Positions 1 through 8,741 of a stretch of 28,209 nucleotides of DNA are shown one piece after another. The notes beneath the pieces were generated by a model. It saw only the letters and a program-made list of their open reading frames with translations, searched no databases and was not told the origin of the DNA. Source of the DNA: Ignavibacteria bacterium UBA6688. GTDB lineage: Bacteria > Bacteroidota > Ignavibacteria > UBA10030. Positions within the stretch are counted from its first letter, which is position 1. The number at the start of each line of letters is the position of its first letter. The DNA is taken from NCBI GenBank assembly GCA_002454845.1, contig DKJQ01000380.1:1-28209 (forward strand). Reading direction: 5' to 3'. The translations under genes and the position numbers were made by a program.

Positions 1-34
1 ACTGCTGACCGCTGACTGCTGATAACTGTTAACC
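1..34. repeat. Short CTGCTGA/GCTGACT degenerate repeat at window edge
   Basis: The first 34 bases are built from overlapping copies of a GCTGA-like word (ctgctgacc, gctgact, gctgata, aactg). It looks like a remnant of a low-complexity intergenic repeat upstream of the first gene. The window edge cuts it, so its full extent is unknown. Confidence 0.3.
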
Positions 35-45
35 AGTGTATCTTA

Positions 46-867
46 ATGAGCGAATTACGTAAGCATATTGACGAGGCGGTCGCATTAATTCGTACCAGGA
101 CCGGATCGAAGCCGAAGATAGGCATTATTCTCGGCACTGGCCTTGGCGGATTGGCGGCGGAGATCGCGAAGGAAGTCGAAATCGACTATGCGGACATCCC
201 GCATTTCCCAGTCTCGACGGTCGAGTCGCACCATGGCAAACTCCTCTTCGGTACTCTGGCAGGGAAGAACGTTGTCGCGATGCAGGGTCGGTTCCACTTC
301 TACGAAGGGTACTCGATGCAGCAGATCACCTTCCCCGTGAGGGTGATGAAATTTCTGGGCGTCGACACCTTGTTGATCTCCAATGCCGCAGGCGCCCTCA
401 ATCCCCTCTTCCGGAAAGGGGATGTGATGCTGATCGTCGATCATATCAACTTGCTGGGCGACAACCCCCTGATCGGCCCGAACGACGACACGCTTGGCCC
501 CCGCTTTCCCGATATGTCGGAAGCCTACAGCAGGGATTTGCTCTCCATGGCCGGGCAGGTGGCGCTCGACTTAAGGATAGGCGTCCAGAGGGGCGTTTAC
601 GTTGCCATGTCCGGTCCGAACCTCGAGACCCGTGCAGAATATCGGTTCCTCCGATTCATCGGTGCCGATGCTGTCGGGATGTCGACAATCCCGGAAACCA
701 TCGTGGCAATCCACATGGGGATGCGCGTGTTCGGCGTTTCGATCATGACGGATGAATGTTTCCCCGACGCGCTGAAACCAGTCACGCTCGAAGAGGTGAT
801 TGCGGTCGCGAAGAAAGCCGAACCGAATATGACGGCGATTATGAAAGAGGTGGTGAAGCGGTTATAA
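46..867 (+). CDS. Purine nucleoside phosphorylase, class I trimeric (PunA/PNP) family
   Basis: Cytosolic enzyme that splits purine (deoxy)nucleosides with phosphate into free base and (deoxy)ribose-1-phosphate, in purine salvage. The 273-residue length is normal for the trimeric family. Visible motifs are the phosphate-binding loop GIILGTGLGG (26-35), ESHHGKL (60-66), QGRFHFYEGY (80-89), SNAAGALNP (112-120), SGPNLETRAEYR (189-200) and GADAVGMSTIPE (206-217). At the base-specificity site the protein reads VSIMTDE (231-237). Human PNP has Thr242-Asn243 there, so this protein carries Asp236 where Asn is usual for 6-oxopurine-specific enzymes. MTAP is a more distant alternative, but the overall motifs fit PNP better. 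No Shine-Dalgarno is visible before the ATG at 46. The gene stands alone, followed by a repeat-rich spacer. Confidence 0.93.
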   Translation: MSELRKHIDEAVALIRTRTGSKPKIGIILGTGLGGLAAEIAKEVEIDYADIPHFPVSTVESHHGKLLFGTLAGKNVVAMQGRFHFYEGYSMQQITFPVRVMKFLGVDTLLISNAAGALNPLFRKGDVMLIVDHINLLGDNPLIGPNDDTLGPRFPDMSEAYSRDLLSMAGQVALDLRIGVQRGVYVAMSGPNLETRAEYRFLRFIGADAVGMSTIPETIVAIHMGMRVFGVSIMTDECFPDALKPVTLEEVIAVAKKAEPNMTAIMKEVVKRL

Positions 868-868
868 A

Positions 869-985
869 GTTGAAGGTTGAAGGTTTGGGTTCCCATGGGA
901 GAATCATCGAGCTAACCAAACTCTAACCTTTCAACCCTTTCAACCCTTCAACCTTCCAACATTCAACCATTCAACTATTCAACCG
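869..985. repeat. Heptamer-type TTCAACC repeat tract with inverted GGTTGAA copies
   Basis: The PNP-ileS spacer starts with gttgaaggttgaaggtttgg (869-888). From about 922 to 984 it consists of tandem imperfect TTCAACC/TTTCAACCC units, at least seven copies at 7-8-base spacing. The first block is the reverse complement of the later ones, so a transcript could fold into several alternative hairpins. No protein is encoded here. It may act as a terminator or spacer, or be a replication-slippage repeat. Confidence 0.75.
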
Positions 986-997
986 CTAACTTTTTCA

Positions 998-3900
998 ATG
1001 CCCTTTAAGCAGATCACCGATAAAATCAACTACCACGAGCTCGAGACGGAAGTCCTGAAGTTCTGGAATGACCAGCAGATCTTCACGCAAAGCATCTCCG
1101 CGCGTGAGGGGGCTCCGTCGTTTACGTTCTATGAAGGTCCGCCGACCGCCAACGGCAAGCCGGGCATCCACCATGTCATGGCCCGGATGCTCAAGGACCT
1201 CATCTGCCGTTACAAGACCATGCAGGGGTACCAGGTGCGCCGGAAGGCGGGATGGGATACCCACGGCCTGCCGGTCGAGATTGAAGTGGAAAAGATGCTC
1301 GGGTTCAAGCACAAGGACGAAATCGTCGAGTACGGGGTTGCGAAGTTCAACGAAGAGTGCCGGAAGTCGGTTTGGAAATACAAAACGGAATGGGAGGAAT
1401 TGACCCGCACGATGGGATACTGGGTCGACCTCGACCATCCGTACATCACTTTTGAGAACAACTACATCGAGTCGATCTGGTGGGCACTGAAGCAGTACTT
1501 CGACAAGGAGTTGATTTACAAAGGGTACAAGATCCAGCCGTACTGTCCCCGATGCGAAACACCTCTCTCCTCGCACGAGGTTTCGCTCGGTTATAAGGAT
1601 GTGAAGGATCCATCGGTGTACGTGAAGTTAAGGGTCAAGGGGGAGGAGAACACCTACTTCCTGGTCTGGACGACAACTCCATGGACCCTGATCTCAAACG
1701 TCGCGTTGGCGGTTCATCCCGACGTCGATTATGTCAAGGTCGAGCACAAAGGCCAGAACCTGGTACTTGCCGAGGCGCGACTCTCCGTGCTGGGAGACGA
1801 GTATACGGTGCTGGAAAAGTGCAAAGGTTCCGCCCTGGTCGGAAAAGAGTACGATCGGCTCTTCTCCTATCACCAGGTCAAGGAAAAGGGATGGTACGTT
1901 GTCGGAGCGGATTTCGTGACGACTGCGGATGGCTCGGGGATTGTCCATATGGCGCCGGCGTACGGCGAGGATGATTACCAGGCCGGAAGGAAGTACGGGT
2001 TGCCCACGATCCATCCGGTCAACAAGTCGGGGGAGTTTGGCGCTGAGGTGACCGACTTTGCCGGGAAGTTCGTCAAGGATGCTGATCCCGAAATCGTGGC
2101 CAACCTCAAGCAGCGGGGAATCCTCTATAAGAAAGAGCAGTACCTCCACAGCTATCCCCATTGCTGGCGCTGTTCGGCGCCGTTGTTGTATTATGCACGG
2201 GAGTCGTGGTATATCCGCACTACCGCTTATGCACAGCGGATGGTTGAACTGAACAAGACCATCAACTGGATCCCGAAAGAGGTCGGGACCGGTCGATTCG
2301 GCAACTGGCTGGAGGAGAACAAGGATTGGGCATTGTCCCGTGACCGTTTCTGGGGCACGCCGCTCCCGATCTGGATCTGCGAGACATGCGGGAAGCAAAA
2401 GTGTATTGGGAGCATTGGGGAGTTGAAGGAGGGGAAGAACGTTCCCGAACCGCTCGATCTCCACAAGCCATTCGTGGACAATGTCACCTTTACCTGCCTT
2501 TGCGGCGGGACGATGAAGCGCACCCCCGAGTTGATCGACGTCTGGTTTGATTCCGGTGCGATGCCGTTCGCCCAGTGGCACTATCCATTTGAGAACAAGG
2601 AAGTCTTCGACCGTTCGTATCCGGCCGATTATATCTCCGAAGGAATCGACCAGACCCGCGGATGGTTTTACACGCTTCACTCGATCGGCACGTTTCTTTT
2701 TGACAAGCCTGCGTATAAGAATGCGCTCGTGAACGAACTGATCCTGGACAAGCAGGGGCAGAAGATGTCGAAGACGAAGGGCAACAGCGTCGATCCCTTC
2801 ATGCTCATCCGGAAGTACGGTGCGGATGCCACACGGTGGTACCTTGTGACGAACAGTCCCGTCTGGCGCCCGACGCTGTTCGACGAAGAAGGGGTTGCCG
2901 AGGTCCAGCGCAAGTTCTTCAGCACGCTGGTCAATACCTACGCATTCTTTGCACTCTATGCCAACATCGACGGATTTCAGTACAAGGAGGAACGAATCCC
3001 CGTATCCGAGCGGGCGGAGATTGACCGGTGGATCCTCTCAGAGTTGAATACGCTCGTCGGGAACTACACGCGATGGATGGACGACTACGACGTCACGCGC
3101 GCCTCGCGGGCGGTGAGCGACTTCACGATCGACCAACTTTCGAACTGGTATGTCCGGCGGAACCGTCGCCGTTTCTGGAAGAGCGAGCAGGGCCGCGACA
3201 AGACGGCAGCCTACCAGACATTGTACGAGTGTCTCGTCGCGGTCTCGAAACTTATGGCTCCCTTTGCCCCATTCCTTGCCGACGAGTTTTACCGGAGCCT
3301 GAACTCTGTGGCAAAACGCGAAGGGGCGAGTTCGGTTCATCTTGCCGAATTCCCGAAGATGGAGGAGGGGGTGATCGACGTGGAATTGGAGCTGAGGATG
3401 GAACGCGCGATCAAGATTGTGGGTTTAGTGAGAGCGATGCGGATGAAGTCGAACCTGAAAGTCCGCCAGCCCTTGCAGAAGATCATCCTTCCGGTCGGGA
3501 ATGAAAAGGACCGCGCCGCCATCAAGCGGATGGAGGAGGTCATCATGGAAGAGATCAATGTGAAGCAGATCGAGTATGTGAGCGATGATTCGGGGATCGT
3601 CAAGAAGAAAGCGAAGCCGAACTTCCGCTCCCTTGGTCAAAAGTTCGGCAAGGGGGTCCAGCCCGTGGCGGCGCGGATCCGTGAGATGACAGGTAAAGAG
3701 ATCGGGGAATTGGAGAGAGACGGAAGTCTGAACCTTCCCGTGAACGGCGCCGAGTATGCCATTACAAGAGAGGATATCGAAATCCTCCACGAAGACCTCA
3801 AGGGATGGATGGTGGAGTCGGACGGGCCGGTGACTGTTGCTCTGGACACCGAGCTGACTGAGGAGCTGGTGGAAGAAGGACTGGCCCGTGAATTCGTAAG

Positions 3901-4135
3901 CCGGGTCCAAAATATCCGTAAAGATTCAGGGTTAGAGGTCATGGACCGGATCAGGATTTATGTTCAATCCTCGGAACGTATGGCAAAAGCCCTCGAACGG
4001 ATGTCGGGATACGTGAAGCAGGAGACCCTGGCGGTGGAGCTTTCGACCACCCCCCCTCCGACCCTCCCCCTGGCCCGGGAAGAAATAAATGACGAGCATG
4101 TGACGATTGCTATTGTGAAAGTGAAGATTTCCTAA
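998..4135 (+). CDS. ileS: Isoleucyl-tRNA synthetase (type 2)
   Basis: Charges tRNA-Ile with isoleucine in the cytosol. The class I signature is the variant GPPTANGKPGIHHV (47-60), with GIHH in place of HIGH. The KMSKS loop is KMSKT (589-593). The CP1 editing domain has the threonine-rich WTTTPWT (224-230). Cysteine pairs at C183/C186 (CPRC) and in the segment WICETCGK...CLCGG suggest bound zinc in the insertions. At 1045 residues it is longer than the E. coli enzyme (939) and matches the type-2 IleRS of Thermus and Bacteroidota, a class generally insensitive to mupirocin. The start follows directly on the repeat tract. No Shine-Dalgarno precedes the ATG. It is followed 66 bases later by the DksA-like gene. 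Confidence 0.98.
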   Translation: MPFKQITDKINYHELETEVLKFWNDQQIFTQSISAREGAPSFTFYEGPPTANGKPGIHHVMARMLKDLICRYKTMQGYQVRRKAGWDTHGLPVEIEVEKMLGFKHKDEIVEYGVAKFNEECRKSVWKYKTEWEELTRTMGYWVDLDHPYITFENNYIESIWWALKQYFDKELIYKGYKIQPYCPRCETPLSSHEVSLGYKDVKDPSVYVKLRVKGEENTYFLVWTTTPWTLISNVALAVHPDVDYVKVEHKGQNLVLAEARLSVLGDEYTVLEKCKGSALVGKEYDRLFSYHQVKEKGWYVVGADFVTTADGSGIVHMAPAYGEDDYQAGRKYGLPTIHPVNKSGEFGAEVTDFAGKFVKDADPEIVANLKQRGILYKKEQYLHSYPHCWRCSAPLLYYARESWYIRTTAYAQRMVELNKTINWIPKEVGTGRFGNWLEENKDWALSRDRFWGTPLPIWICETCGKQKCIGSIGELKEGKNVPEPLDLHKPFVDNVTFTCLCGGTMKRTPELIDVWFDSGAMPFAQWHYPFENKEVFDRSYPADYISEGIDQTRGWFYTLHSIGTFLFDKPAYKNALVNELILDKQGQKMSKTKGNSVDPFMLIRKYGADATRWYLVTNSPVWRPTLFDEEGVAEVQRKFFSTLVNTYAFFALYANIDGFQYKEERIPVSERAEIDRWILSELNTLVGNYTRWMDDYDVTRASRAVSDFTIDQLSNWYVRRNRRRFWKSEQGRDKTAAYQTLYECLVAVSKLMAPFAPFLADEFYRSLNSVAKREGASSVHLAEFPKMEEGVIDVELELRMERAIKIVGLVRAMRMKSNLKVRQPLQKIILPVGNEKDRAAIKRMEEVIMEEINVKQIEYVSDDSGIVKKKAKPNFRSLGQKFGKGVQPVAARIREMTGKEIGELERDGSLNLPVNGAEYAITREDIEILHEDLKGWMVESDGPVTVALDTELTEELVEEGLAREFVSRVQNIRKDSGLEVMDRIRIYVQSSERMAKALERMSGYVKQETLAVELSTTPPPTLPLAREEINDEHVTIAIVKVKIS

Positions 4136-4201
4136 CAAGTTGTGCCGTCAAAAACAGCCTGCCGCACGCAGGCGCGTACACCACATGCAGGAGAAGATTC
4201 A

Positions 4202-4699
4202 ATGGCGAAGAAGATCGCGAAAAAAACAACCGGTACAGCAAAGACCATCAGGGCCAGGGCAACCGCCGCGGTGAAAGCGGTGGCGGTGAAAGCAAAGCCG
4301 GTCCCTGCGAAACCGCCGGTCGCGCGCAAGGGGTACAACAAAACCGATCTCGCACACTTCAGAAAGATTATCCTGGAGAAGCGGAAGGAAATTCTGGAGG
4401 AACTCGAGACCTTGAAAGCCAGCATGATGGACGTGACGACAGGGGAGTATGCCACCGAGAATTCGACGTACTCGCTCCACATGGAGCAGGGGACCGACAC
4501 CATGGAGCGGGAGAAAACCTTTCTGTTCGCGTCGCGTGAAGGCAAATTCCTGAACTACCTCGACGACGCATTGAAGAGACTCGAAAAAGGGGAATACGGT
4601 TTTTGCCTCGATTGTGGAACGCTGATCGACAGGGAGCGGCTGGACGCTGTGCCGCATGCCCAGCTTTGCATTAACTGCAAACTGAAGCGGGGGAAGTGA
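4202..4699 (+). CDS. DksA/TraR-type C4 zinc-finger protein with histone-H1-like N-terminal tail
   Basis: 165-residue protein of the DksA/TraR superfamily, whose members bind the RNA polymerase secondary channel or act as zinc-finger regulators. The C-terminal four-cysteine finger is intact: C135-x2-C138 and C156-x2-C159. A charged helical region (about 48-125) would form the coiled coil. The first 43 residues are an Ala/Lys/Pro-rich basic tail (AKKTTGTAK, AVKAVAVKAK and similar), resembling the histone H1-like tails on some bacterial proteins. The ATG at 4202 is chosen because AGGAGA lies just upstream. The frame stays open back to 4142, but that extension has no ribosome site. The stop overlaps the lspA start (TGATG). 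Position between ileS and lspA is typical of Bacteroidota-like genomes. Regulatory role is inferred from the family. Confidence 0.85.
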   Translation: MAKKIAKKTTGTAKTIRARATAAVKAVAVKAKPVPAKPPVARKGYNKTDLAHFRKIILEKRKEILEELETLKASMMDVTTGEYATENSTYSLHMEQGTDTMEREKTFLFASREGKFLNYLDDALKRLEKGEYGFCLDCGTLIDRERLDAVPHAQLCINCKLKRGK

Positions 4700-5352
4700 T
4701 GCGGGTATTGTATGTGACGGGATTTATTGTGGTGGTCGACCATATCGCCAAGTTCCTGGTGAAAGGGTTCGACATCCCCTCTCTTGGCTTGTACCATGCA
4801 GGCATGCCGCTCGGTGCCAGCTATCCGATCTTCGGCGATTTTCTCCGCCTGACCTTCATCGAAAATCCCGGCATGGCGTTCGGCATCGATGTGGGGGGGA
4901 AGTTGTTCCTCACCCTCTTTTCGGTACTTGCCACCGGCGGTATTTTCTACTATCTCTACAAGATCCGGGAGGAAGCGTTCGTCATTCGTCTCTCGCTCGC
5001 CCTCATCCTGGGAGGGGCGGTCGGGAACCTGATCGACCGGGTCTTTTTCGGAGTGATCTTTGGGGAAGGGGCTCTTTTCTACGGGAAGGTCGTCGACTTC
5101 ATCGACGTCGATTTCTTCAACATCGAGATCTTCGGATATCACCTCACCCGCTGGCCGGTCTTTAATTTTGCCGATGCGTCGGTCTCTTGCGGCGTCATCC
5201 TTCTTCTCATCTTCCATCGCCGTTTCACGGAGGCAGGTCAACCGGAGCTCTCTCTTGCCACAGAAGGTGCTCCCTCCCCGGGTTCGGATGGCATGAAGTC
5301 CGGACCGGAGGACATGCGTGCCGGCTCCTCAACCCCCTCCCAATCTTCCTGA
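4699..5352 (+). CDS. lspA: Lipoprotein signal peptidase (signal peptidase II)
   Basis: Inner-membrane aspartyl protease that removes the signal peptide from diacylglyceryl-modified prolipoproteins. Motifs are NPGMAFGI (56-63), GNLIDR (109-114), and the two catalytic aspartates in KVVDFID (Asp133) and FNFAD (Asp159). Four membrane segments are visible at roughly 1-20, 68-88, 95-118 and 155-175. At 217 residues it is longer than the usual ~160; the extra length is a loop around 22-47 and a polar tail of about 40 residues. The ATG at 4699 overlaps the upstream TGA, suggesting translational coupling; a GTG at 4696 is possible but less likely. Seven predicted substrates are encoded in this window. 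Confidence 0.95.
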   Translation: MRVLYVTGFIVVVDHIAKFLVKGFDIPSLGLYHAGMPLGASYPIFGDFLRLTFIENPGMAFGIDVGGKLFLTLFSVLATGGIFYYLYKIREEAFVIRLSLALILGGAVGNLIDRVFFGVIFGEGALFYGKVVDFIDVDFFNIEIFGYHLTRWPVFNFADASVSCGVILLLIFHRRFTEAGQPELSLATEGAPSPGSDGMKSGPEDMRAGSSTPSQSS

Positions 5353-5354
5353 GC

Positions 5355-6353
5355 ATGCCGCACGACGGAGAAACGGATGCGAGAGAGAAGCTCCGCATCG
5401 TTGTCCCGCCCAAGCAGTCCAAAGAACGCCTCGACGTCTACCTGACCCACCAGGTCGAGAACGCCACCCGCAACAAAGTTCAACAAGCGATCGAAGCAGG
5501 GCTGGTGCTCGTCAACGGCCGCCGCGTGAAACCAAGTCACGCTGTCGCGCCGGGCGAAGTCCTTGACATCACGCTTTCCCGTCCCCCCCGGACTGAAGCC
5601 GTTCCAGAAAACATCCCGCTCGACATCGTCTACGAAGACGATCAACTCCTTATTGTCAACAAAGCGGCCGGCATGGTGACGCATCCGGCGTACGGCAATT
5701 ACACCGGCACGCTGGTCAATGCACTGCTTCATTACTGCAACGCTCTGTCCACGGTCAACACGGCATTGCGCCCCGGCATCGTACACCGGCTCGACAAGGA
5801 GACAACGGGACTGATGGTGGTGGCAAAGAACGACGTGGCACATCAACTCCTTGCGAAACAGTTCTCAAAACGGACAATCGACCGGGAGTACTGGGCTATC
5901 GTGTGGGGAAGGTTCAAGGAGCGGAAAGGGACCATCGAGGCAAGCTTGGGACGAAGCAAGCGGGACCGGAAGAAAGTTACGGTGACCAAGGACGGCAAGC
6001 ATGCCGTGACGGAGTACGAGGTGTTGAAGGAGTTTGAATTTCTTTCATTAGTGCGACTTAAGCTCAAGACCGGCCGGACGCACCAGATCCGCGTCCACCT
6101 CGCGCACATCGGTCACCCGGTCTTCGGCGACCCGACGTATGCGGGGCGTAGCAACACGTGGGGCGGATTGGTGGGGAAAAAGGCTCAACAGGCGGCGAAC
6201 TTATTGAAGATCATCTCAAGGCAGGCCCTGCACGCGAAGACGATCGGGTTTGTTCATCCGACTTCGCGAAAGGAAGTGAAGTTTGATTCGGAGTTGCCTC
6301 AGGACATGAACGATGTCTTGGGACAATTGACCGGTTCTGAGGGTTCCCGGTGA
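5355..6353 (+). CDS. RluD-family 23S rRNA pseudouridine synthase
   Basis: Isomerises uridine to pseudouridine in rRNA. The N-terminal S4 RNA-binding domain spans about 22-72 (ERLDVYL...GLVLVNGRRV). The catalytic domain contains GIVHRLDKETTG (141-152) with catalytic Asp147, then LKTGRTHQIRVHLA, the RluA/C/D-family signature. Length (332) fits RluD. The frame is open back to 5187, but the ATG at 5355 is preferred: it lies 2 bases after the lspA stop and puts the S4 domain near the N-terminus. A start at 5187 would overlap lspA by 166 bases. RluD (positions 1911/1915/1917) is likely, but RluA or RluC specificity cannot be excluded. Confidence 0.93.
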   Translation: MPHDGETDAREKLRIVVPPKQSKERLDVYLTHQVENATRNKVQQAIEAGLVLVNGRRVKPSHAVAPGEVLDITLSRPPRTEAVPENIPLDIVYEDDQLLIVNKAAGMVTHPAYGNYTGTLVNALLHYCNALSTVNTALRPGIVHRLDKETTGLMVVAKNDVAHQLLAKQFSKRTIDREYWAIVWGRFKERKGTIEASLGRSKRDRKKVTVTKDGKHAVTEYEVLKEFEFLSLVRLKLKTGRTHQIRVHLAHIGHPVFGDPTYAGRSNTWGGLVGKKAQQAANLLKIISRQALHAKTIGFVHPTSRKEVKFDSELPQDMNDVLGQLTGSEGSR

Positions 6354-6424
6354 ATCGAAGCATGTGAGACAGCAAATAGAAAAGTGACCGATGCAGACCG
6401 TTACCGGGGCGCCATCGAAGGTTG

Positions 6425-6913
6425 TCAAAACGAATACGTGACCAGGGGTTGGAACGGTTCGTTATTTCCCGGCGGATGGATTCGGAGGAGGAGGGTTCCC
6501 TTCGGTCCGTAGTGACGCATGTAAGCGGTCCGCAGTGGAAACAAATCGTATAGGAGATCGGTCTGGATCAGCGCTTTGCAACTGTCCCGGTGGGCGTTAT
6601 GGGATAACCTCAGGACTGCCTGGGGAGGCTCAGACTCAAGAAACACTCCGTCTGCGTAGAGCTCAAATTCGTGCTCGGCGCACCCGCCGCCGTACCTCAC
6701 CGTCAAATGCAGAAGATCGCCAAGAATCCCTGCCTCGTGGATGACCGCCTCATCGGTCGCTAAACTCACCGACAGCCAGTTGTCGACGATAACGACTCTC
6801 GAGCTGGGTTGATCGGAAGAGGAGGGGGAGAAAAGATCGCAACTCGCCAGTGATAAGAGGAGGAAACACGCAAGACAGGTTCCGGTCCGTTTGAAAAAGG
6901 TGGCGATGGTCAT
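6425..6913 (-). CDS. Putative lipoprotein, unknown function
   Basis: The chosen start at 6913 gives a 162-residue protein opening with MTIATFFKRTG, a hydrophobic core and the lipobox LASC with Cys25, so it should be lipidated by LspA. The frame is open further upstream, but that part overlaps the next gene and lacks a signal peptide. The mature part contains RYGGGCAEHEFELY, then a segment rich in short hydrophobic strands and a second cysteine (HRDSCKAL), suggesting a disulfide-linked beta-sandwich. I recognise no named family with certainty. It ends convergently 71 bases from the pseudouridine synthase gene and overlaps no other real gene. Residue +2 is Asp. Confidence 0.72.
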   Translation of the reverse strand: MTIATFFKRTGTCLACFLLLSLASCDLFSPSSSDQPSSRVVIVDNWLSVSLATDEAVIHEAGILGDLLHLTVRYGGGCAEHEFELYADGVFLESEPPQAVLRLSHNAHRDSCKALIQTDLLYDLFPLRTAYMRHYGPKGTLLLRIHPPGNNEPFQPLVTYSF

Positions 6914-6927
6914 GGCCGTCGTGAGTG

Positions 6928-7260
6928 TTAAAGAGAGACCATGAGTCCAATGCGCACCGTGGCCGCGACCAGCGAAAAGAGAAAGTAGGGGTTCATGTCC
7001 CCCCAGCGCAAGGTCGAGTGCTGCCTTTGATACTCGGCGAACAAGTGGACCTTCCCGAGTCCCTCCACCGATTTCCCGACCCCGAGTCTGAGGATGAAGT
7101 CCTGCTTCCACTCCTGATCCCATAGATTATGAAGGGGAGTTTTTCCCACGTCGATCGTCAACTCCCACTCGCGCACAGCGGTGCTGTCTTCCCGCCGGCC
7201 TGCGATAAGTGTGCAGGCGAAAAGAAAGGTGAAAAGGAGGTGCACAACGGTGTGTCGCAT
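6928..7260 (-). CDS. Small exported protein, unknown function
   Basis: 110 residues. It begins MRHTVVHLLFTFLFACTLIAG, a clear signal peptide ending near residue 21. The mature part alternates charged and hydrophobic residues (EWELTIDVGKTPLHNL, DFILRLGVGKSVE, KVHLFAEYQRQ) and ends in a hydrophobic stretch (YFLFSLVAATVRIGLMVSL). This would suit a short beta-rich or membrane-anchored envelope protein. GGAAGA sits directly before the ATG. The stop is 14 bases upstream of the next lipoprotein start, so the two are probably co-transcribed. A real gene is supported by the signal peptide and neighbours, but no homologue is recognised. Confidence 0.55.
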   Translation of the reverse strand: MRHTVVHLLFTFLFACTLIAGRREDSTAVREWELTIDVGKTPLHNLWDQEWKQDFILRLGVGKSVEGLGKVHLFAEYQRQHSTLRWGDMNPYFLFSLVAATVRIGLMVSL

Positions 7261-7364
7261 TCTTCCTTTCCGCCCCCATGGGGTGCAAAAAAGACCTGAT
7301 ACTATTGTCCAGGTTCATGCACGATCCATGGCTCCACCGTCCTGAATCGTTGCAACGTTAGTGC

Positions 7365-8195
7365 CTACTGCAGTCTTCTGACAGCGTTCAGCACCGTATC
7401 CACAACCGGATGTAAGAAACCCGGAATCCGCGGCTTGATTGTATCGATCAACCAAAAATGCCTCCGGCCGTTCTTCTCCAGCTCGAGATAAACCCCTCCC
7501 TGGTCGTGCGCGTCTGGCTCCCCGATCCTTCCATCTGGAAGAGTAAAGACATCATCGGGAATACTGTTCCTTACACTGTGGACAGAGTTGTACTTTTCGG
7601 CGTTCAACAGTGTATAACTTCCGGTGTATAGTCCGACCGGATACCGGTCAAGCGTATCTTCTTGCAGCAACCCGTATTCGATCTTGAACATCTCCCTGCA
7701 ATGTTCTCCGTAACACTCGCCGTAATAACGGCCAAAGACGATGTAATCGGGAGCTCGTGGACTTCCAGGATTGATTGAGAAGACATTGGAACTCCGCTCA
7801 TCATCAGGGAGAAGGGAAAAGCCACCGGAGGATTGCGAGAGAGGGAAAGTATAACGGTAAACCCCCGCTCCATAGTTCAGCGCGGCCCGAAACCACACCG
7901 TTTCGCCTGGCAGGATCGGAACGGGCTGCCGGGGGATCGCGATGCACACGGCGCCATCGAGGTTTCTCCAACCCTTCCCCTCAGATAGCGCCAGGGTCCA
8001 CCCGCACCCGATATCCGACAACACCGTTTGGCTCCCGAGATTTTGTATAGAGACATGGACCGAATCTCCCTGCGCGTAATCGCTTTTATCCGTCCGCACC
8101 TCGACTCGGTAATAACCGTCAAGTTTCAGCTCTGCCCCCTGGTCGCATCCCGCAGCGATCATACCGAGCAAAGCGAACGCGAGAATTATTTTCAT
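7365..8195 (-). CDS. Putative lipoprotein with Ig-like/BsuPI-type N-terminal domain
   Basis: 276 residues. The signal peptide MKIILAFALLGMIAAGC ends in a good lipobox with Cys17. The segment 25-125 (YRVEVRTDKSDYAQGDSVHVSIQNLGSQTV ... ILPGETVWFRAAL) has the strand pattern of immunoglobulin-like domains in secreted bacterial proteins, where a ligand-free beta sandwich follows 'Y..GD.V.v.i.N'. The remaining half (126-276) is unrecognised; it holds two cysteines in GECYGEHC. An envelope location is inferred from the lipobox; function is unknown. It lies 59 bases downstream of the next lipoprotein gene on the same strand. Confidence 0.78.
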   Translation of the reverse strand: MKIILAFALLGMIAAGCDQGAELKLDGYYRVEVRTDKSDYAQGDSVHVSIQNLGSQTVLSDIGCGWTLALSEGKGWRNLDGAVCIAIPRQPVPILPGETVWFRAALNYGAGVYRYTFPLSQSSGGFSLLPDDERSSNVFSINPGSPRAPDYIVFGRYYGECYGEHCREMFKIEYGLLQEDTLDRYPVGLYTGSYTLLNAEKYNSVHSVRNSIPDDVFTLPDGRIGEPDAHDQGGVYLELEKNGRRHFWLIDTIKPRIPGFLHPVVDTVLNAVRRLQ

Positions 8196-8254
8196 TCTTT
8201 AAGCCTCGCACTCCACGACGGCGTCTCACCATCACAACTCATTTCAAGGTCTCC

Positions 8255-8653
8255 TCACTCCACCACCAGCGAGTCCCTCAACATCGATCCATCCGGCTGG
8301 TGAACGGCGATCAGCAGCATCCCGCGCTGGGAAGGGACATACCGGTACGTGTTGCCCTCCAGATACACCATCACGGCCGGACATGCGTTTGCAAGCGATC
8401 TTTTTCCCCAGACCACAAAATTGACCGCGGCGGGTTGGCGAATGACGAGGAAGTGGGAAAAAGAGTGACACCCGTCTGTTCCGACGACGCCGAAGAATTT
8501 GATATCTGCCGTATCTCCGAGCGCAACGGTCGGCGGGTGAATCAGGCTATCGACCTTTATCTGAAACATGACCGGATCGGTCGACGGCCCCTGTGTCGAT
8601 GAGCAGCCTCCTGCGAAGACCGAAATAAGAAATATGGTGAGCAGCAGTTTCAC
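8255..8653 (-). CDS. Putative lipoprotein, unknown function
   Basis: The GTG at 8653 is preferred because it gives VKLLLTIFLISVFAGGC, a compact signal peptide with lipobox FAGGC (Cys17) and a 132-residue product. An ATG at 8746 would place 31 extra residues before the signal peptide. The mature part contains ALGDTADIKFFGVVGTDGCHSF and ANACPAVMVYLEG, so it has two further cysteines in a beta-rich region that may form a disulfide. The strand and cysteine layout resembles its neighbours, but the sequences are not obviously paralogous. Confidence 0.7.
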   Translation of the reverse strand: MKLLLTIFLISVFAGGCSSTQGPSTDPVMFQIKVDSLIHPPTVALGDTADIKFFGVVGTDGCHSFSHFLVIRQPAAVNFVVWGKRSLANACPAVMVYLEGNTYRYVPSQRGMLLIAVHQPDGSMLRDSLVVE

Positions 8654-8741
8654 GGATTCTTCAAATGAGAAAAGGACGTTGGCGGTTGGAACCATTCGGC
8701 TCTCTGCATGACATAAGAGCAGGCTGTTAAGAAAAGAACAT

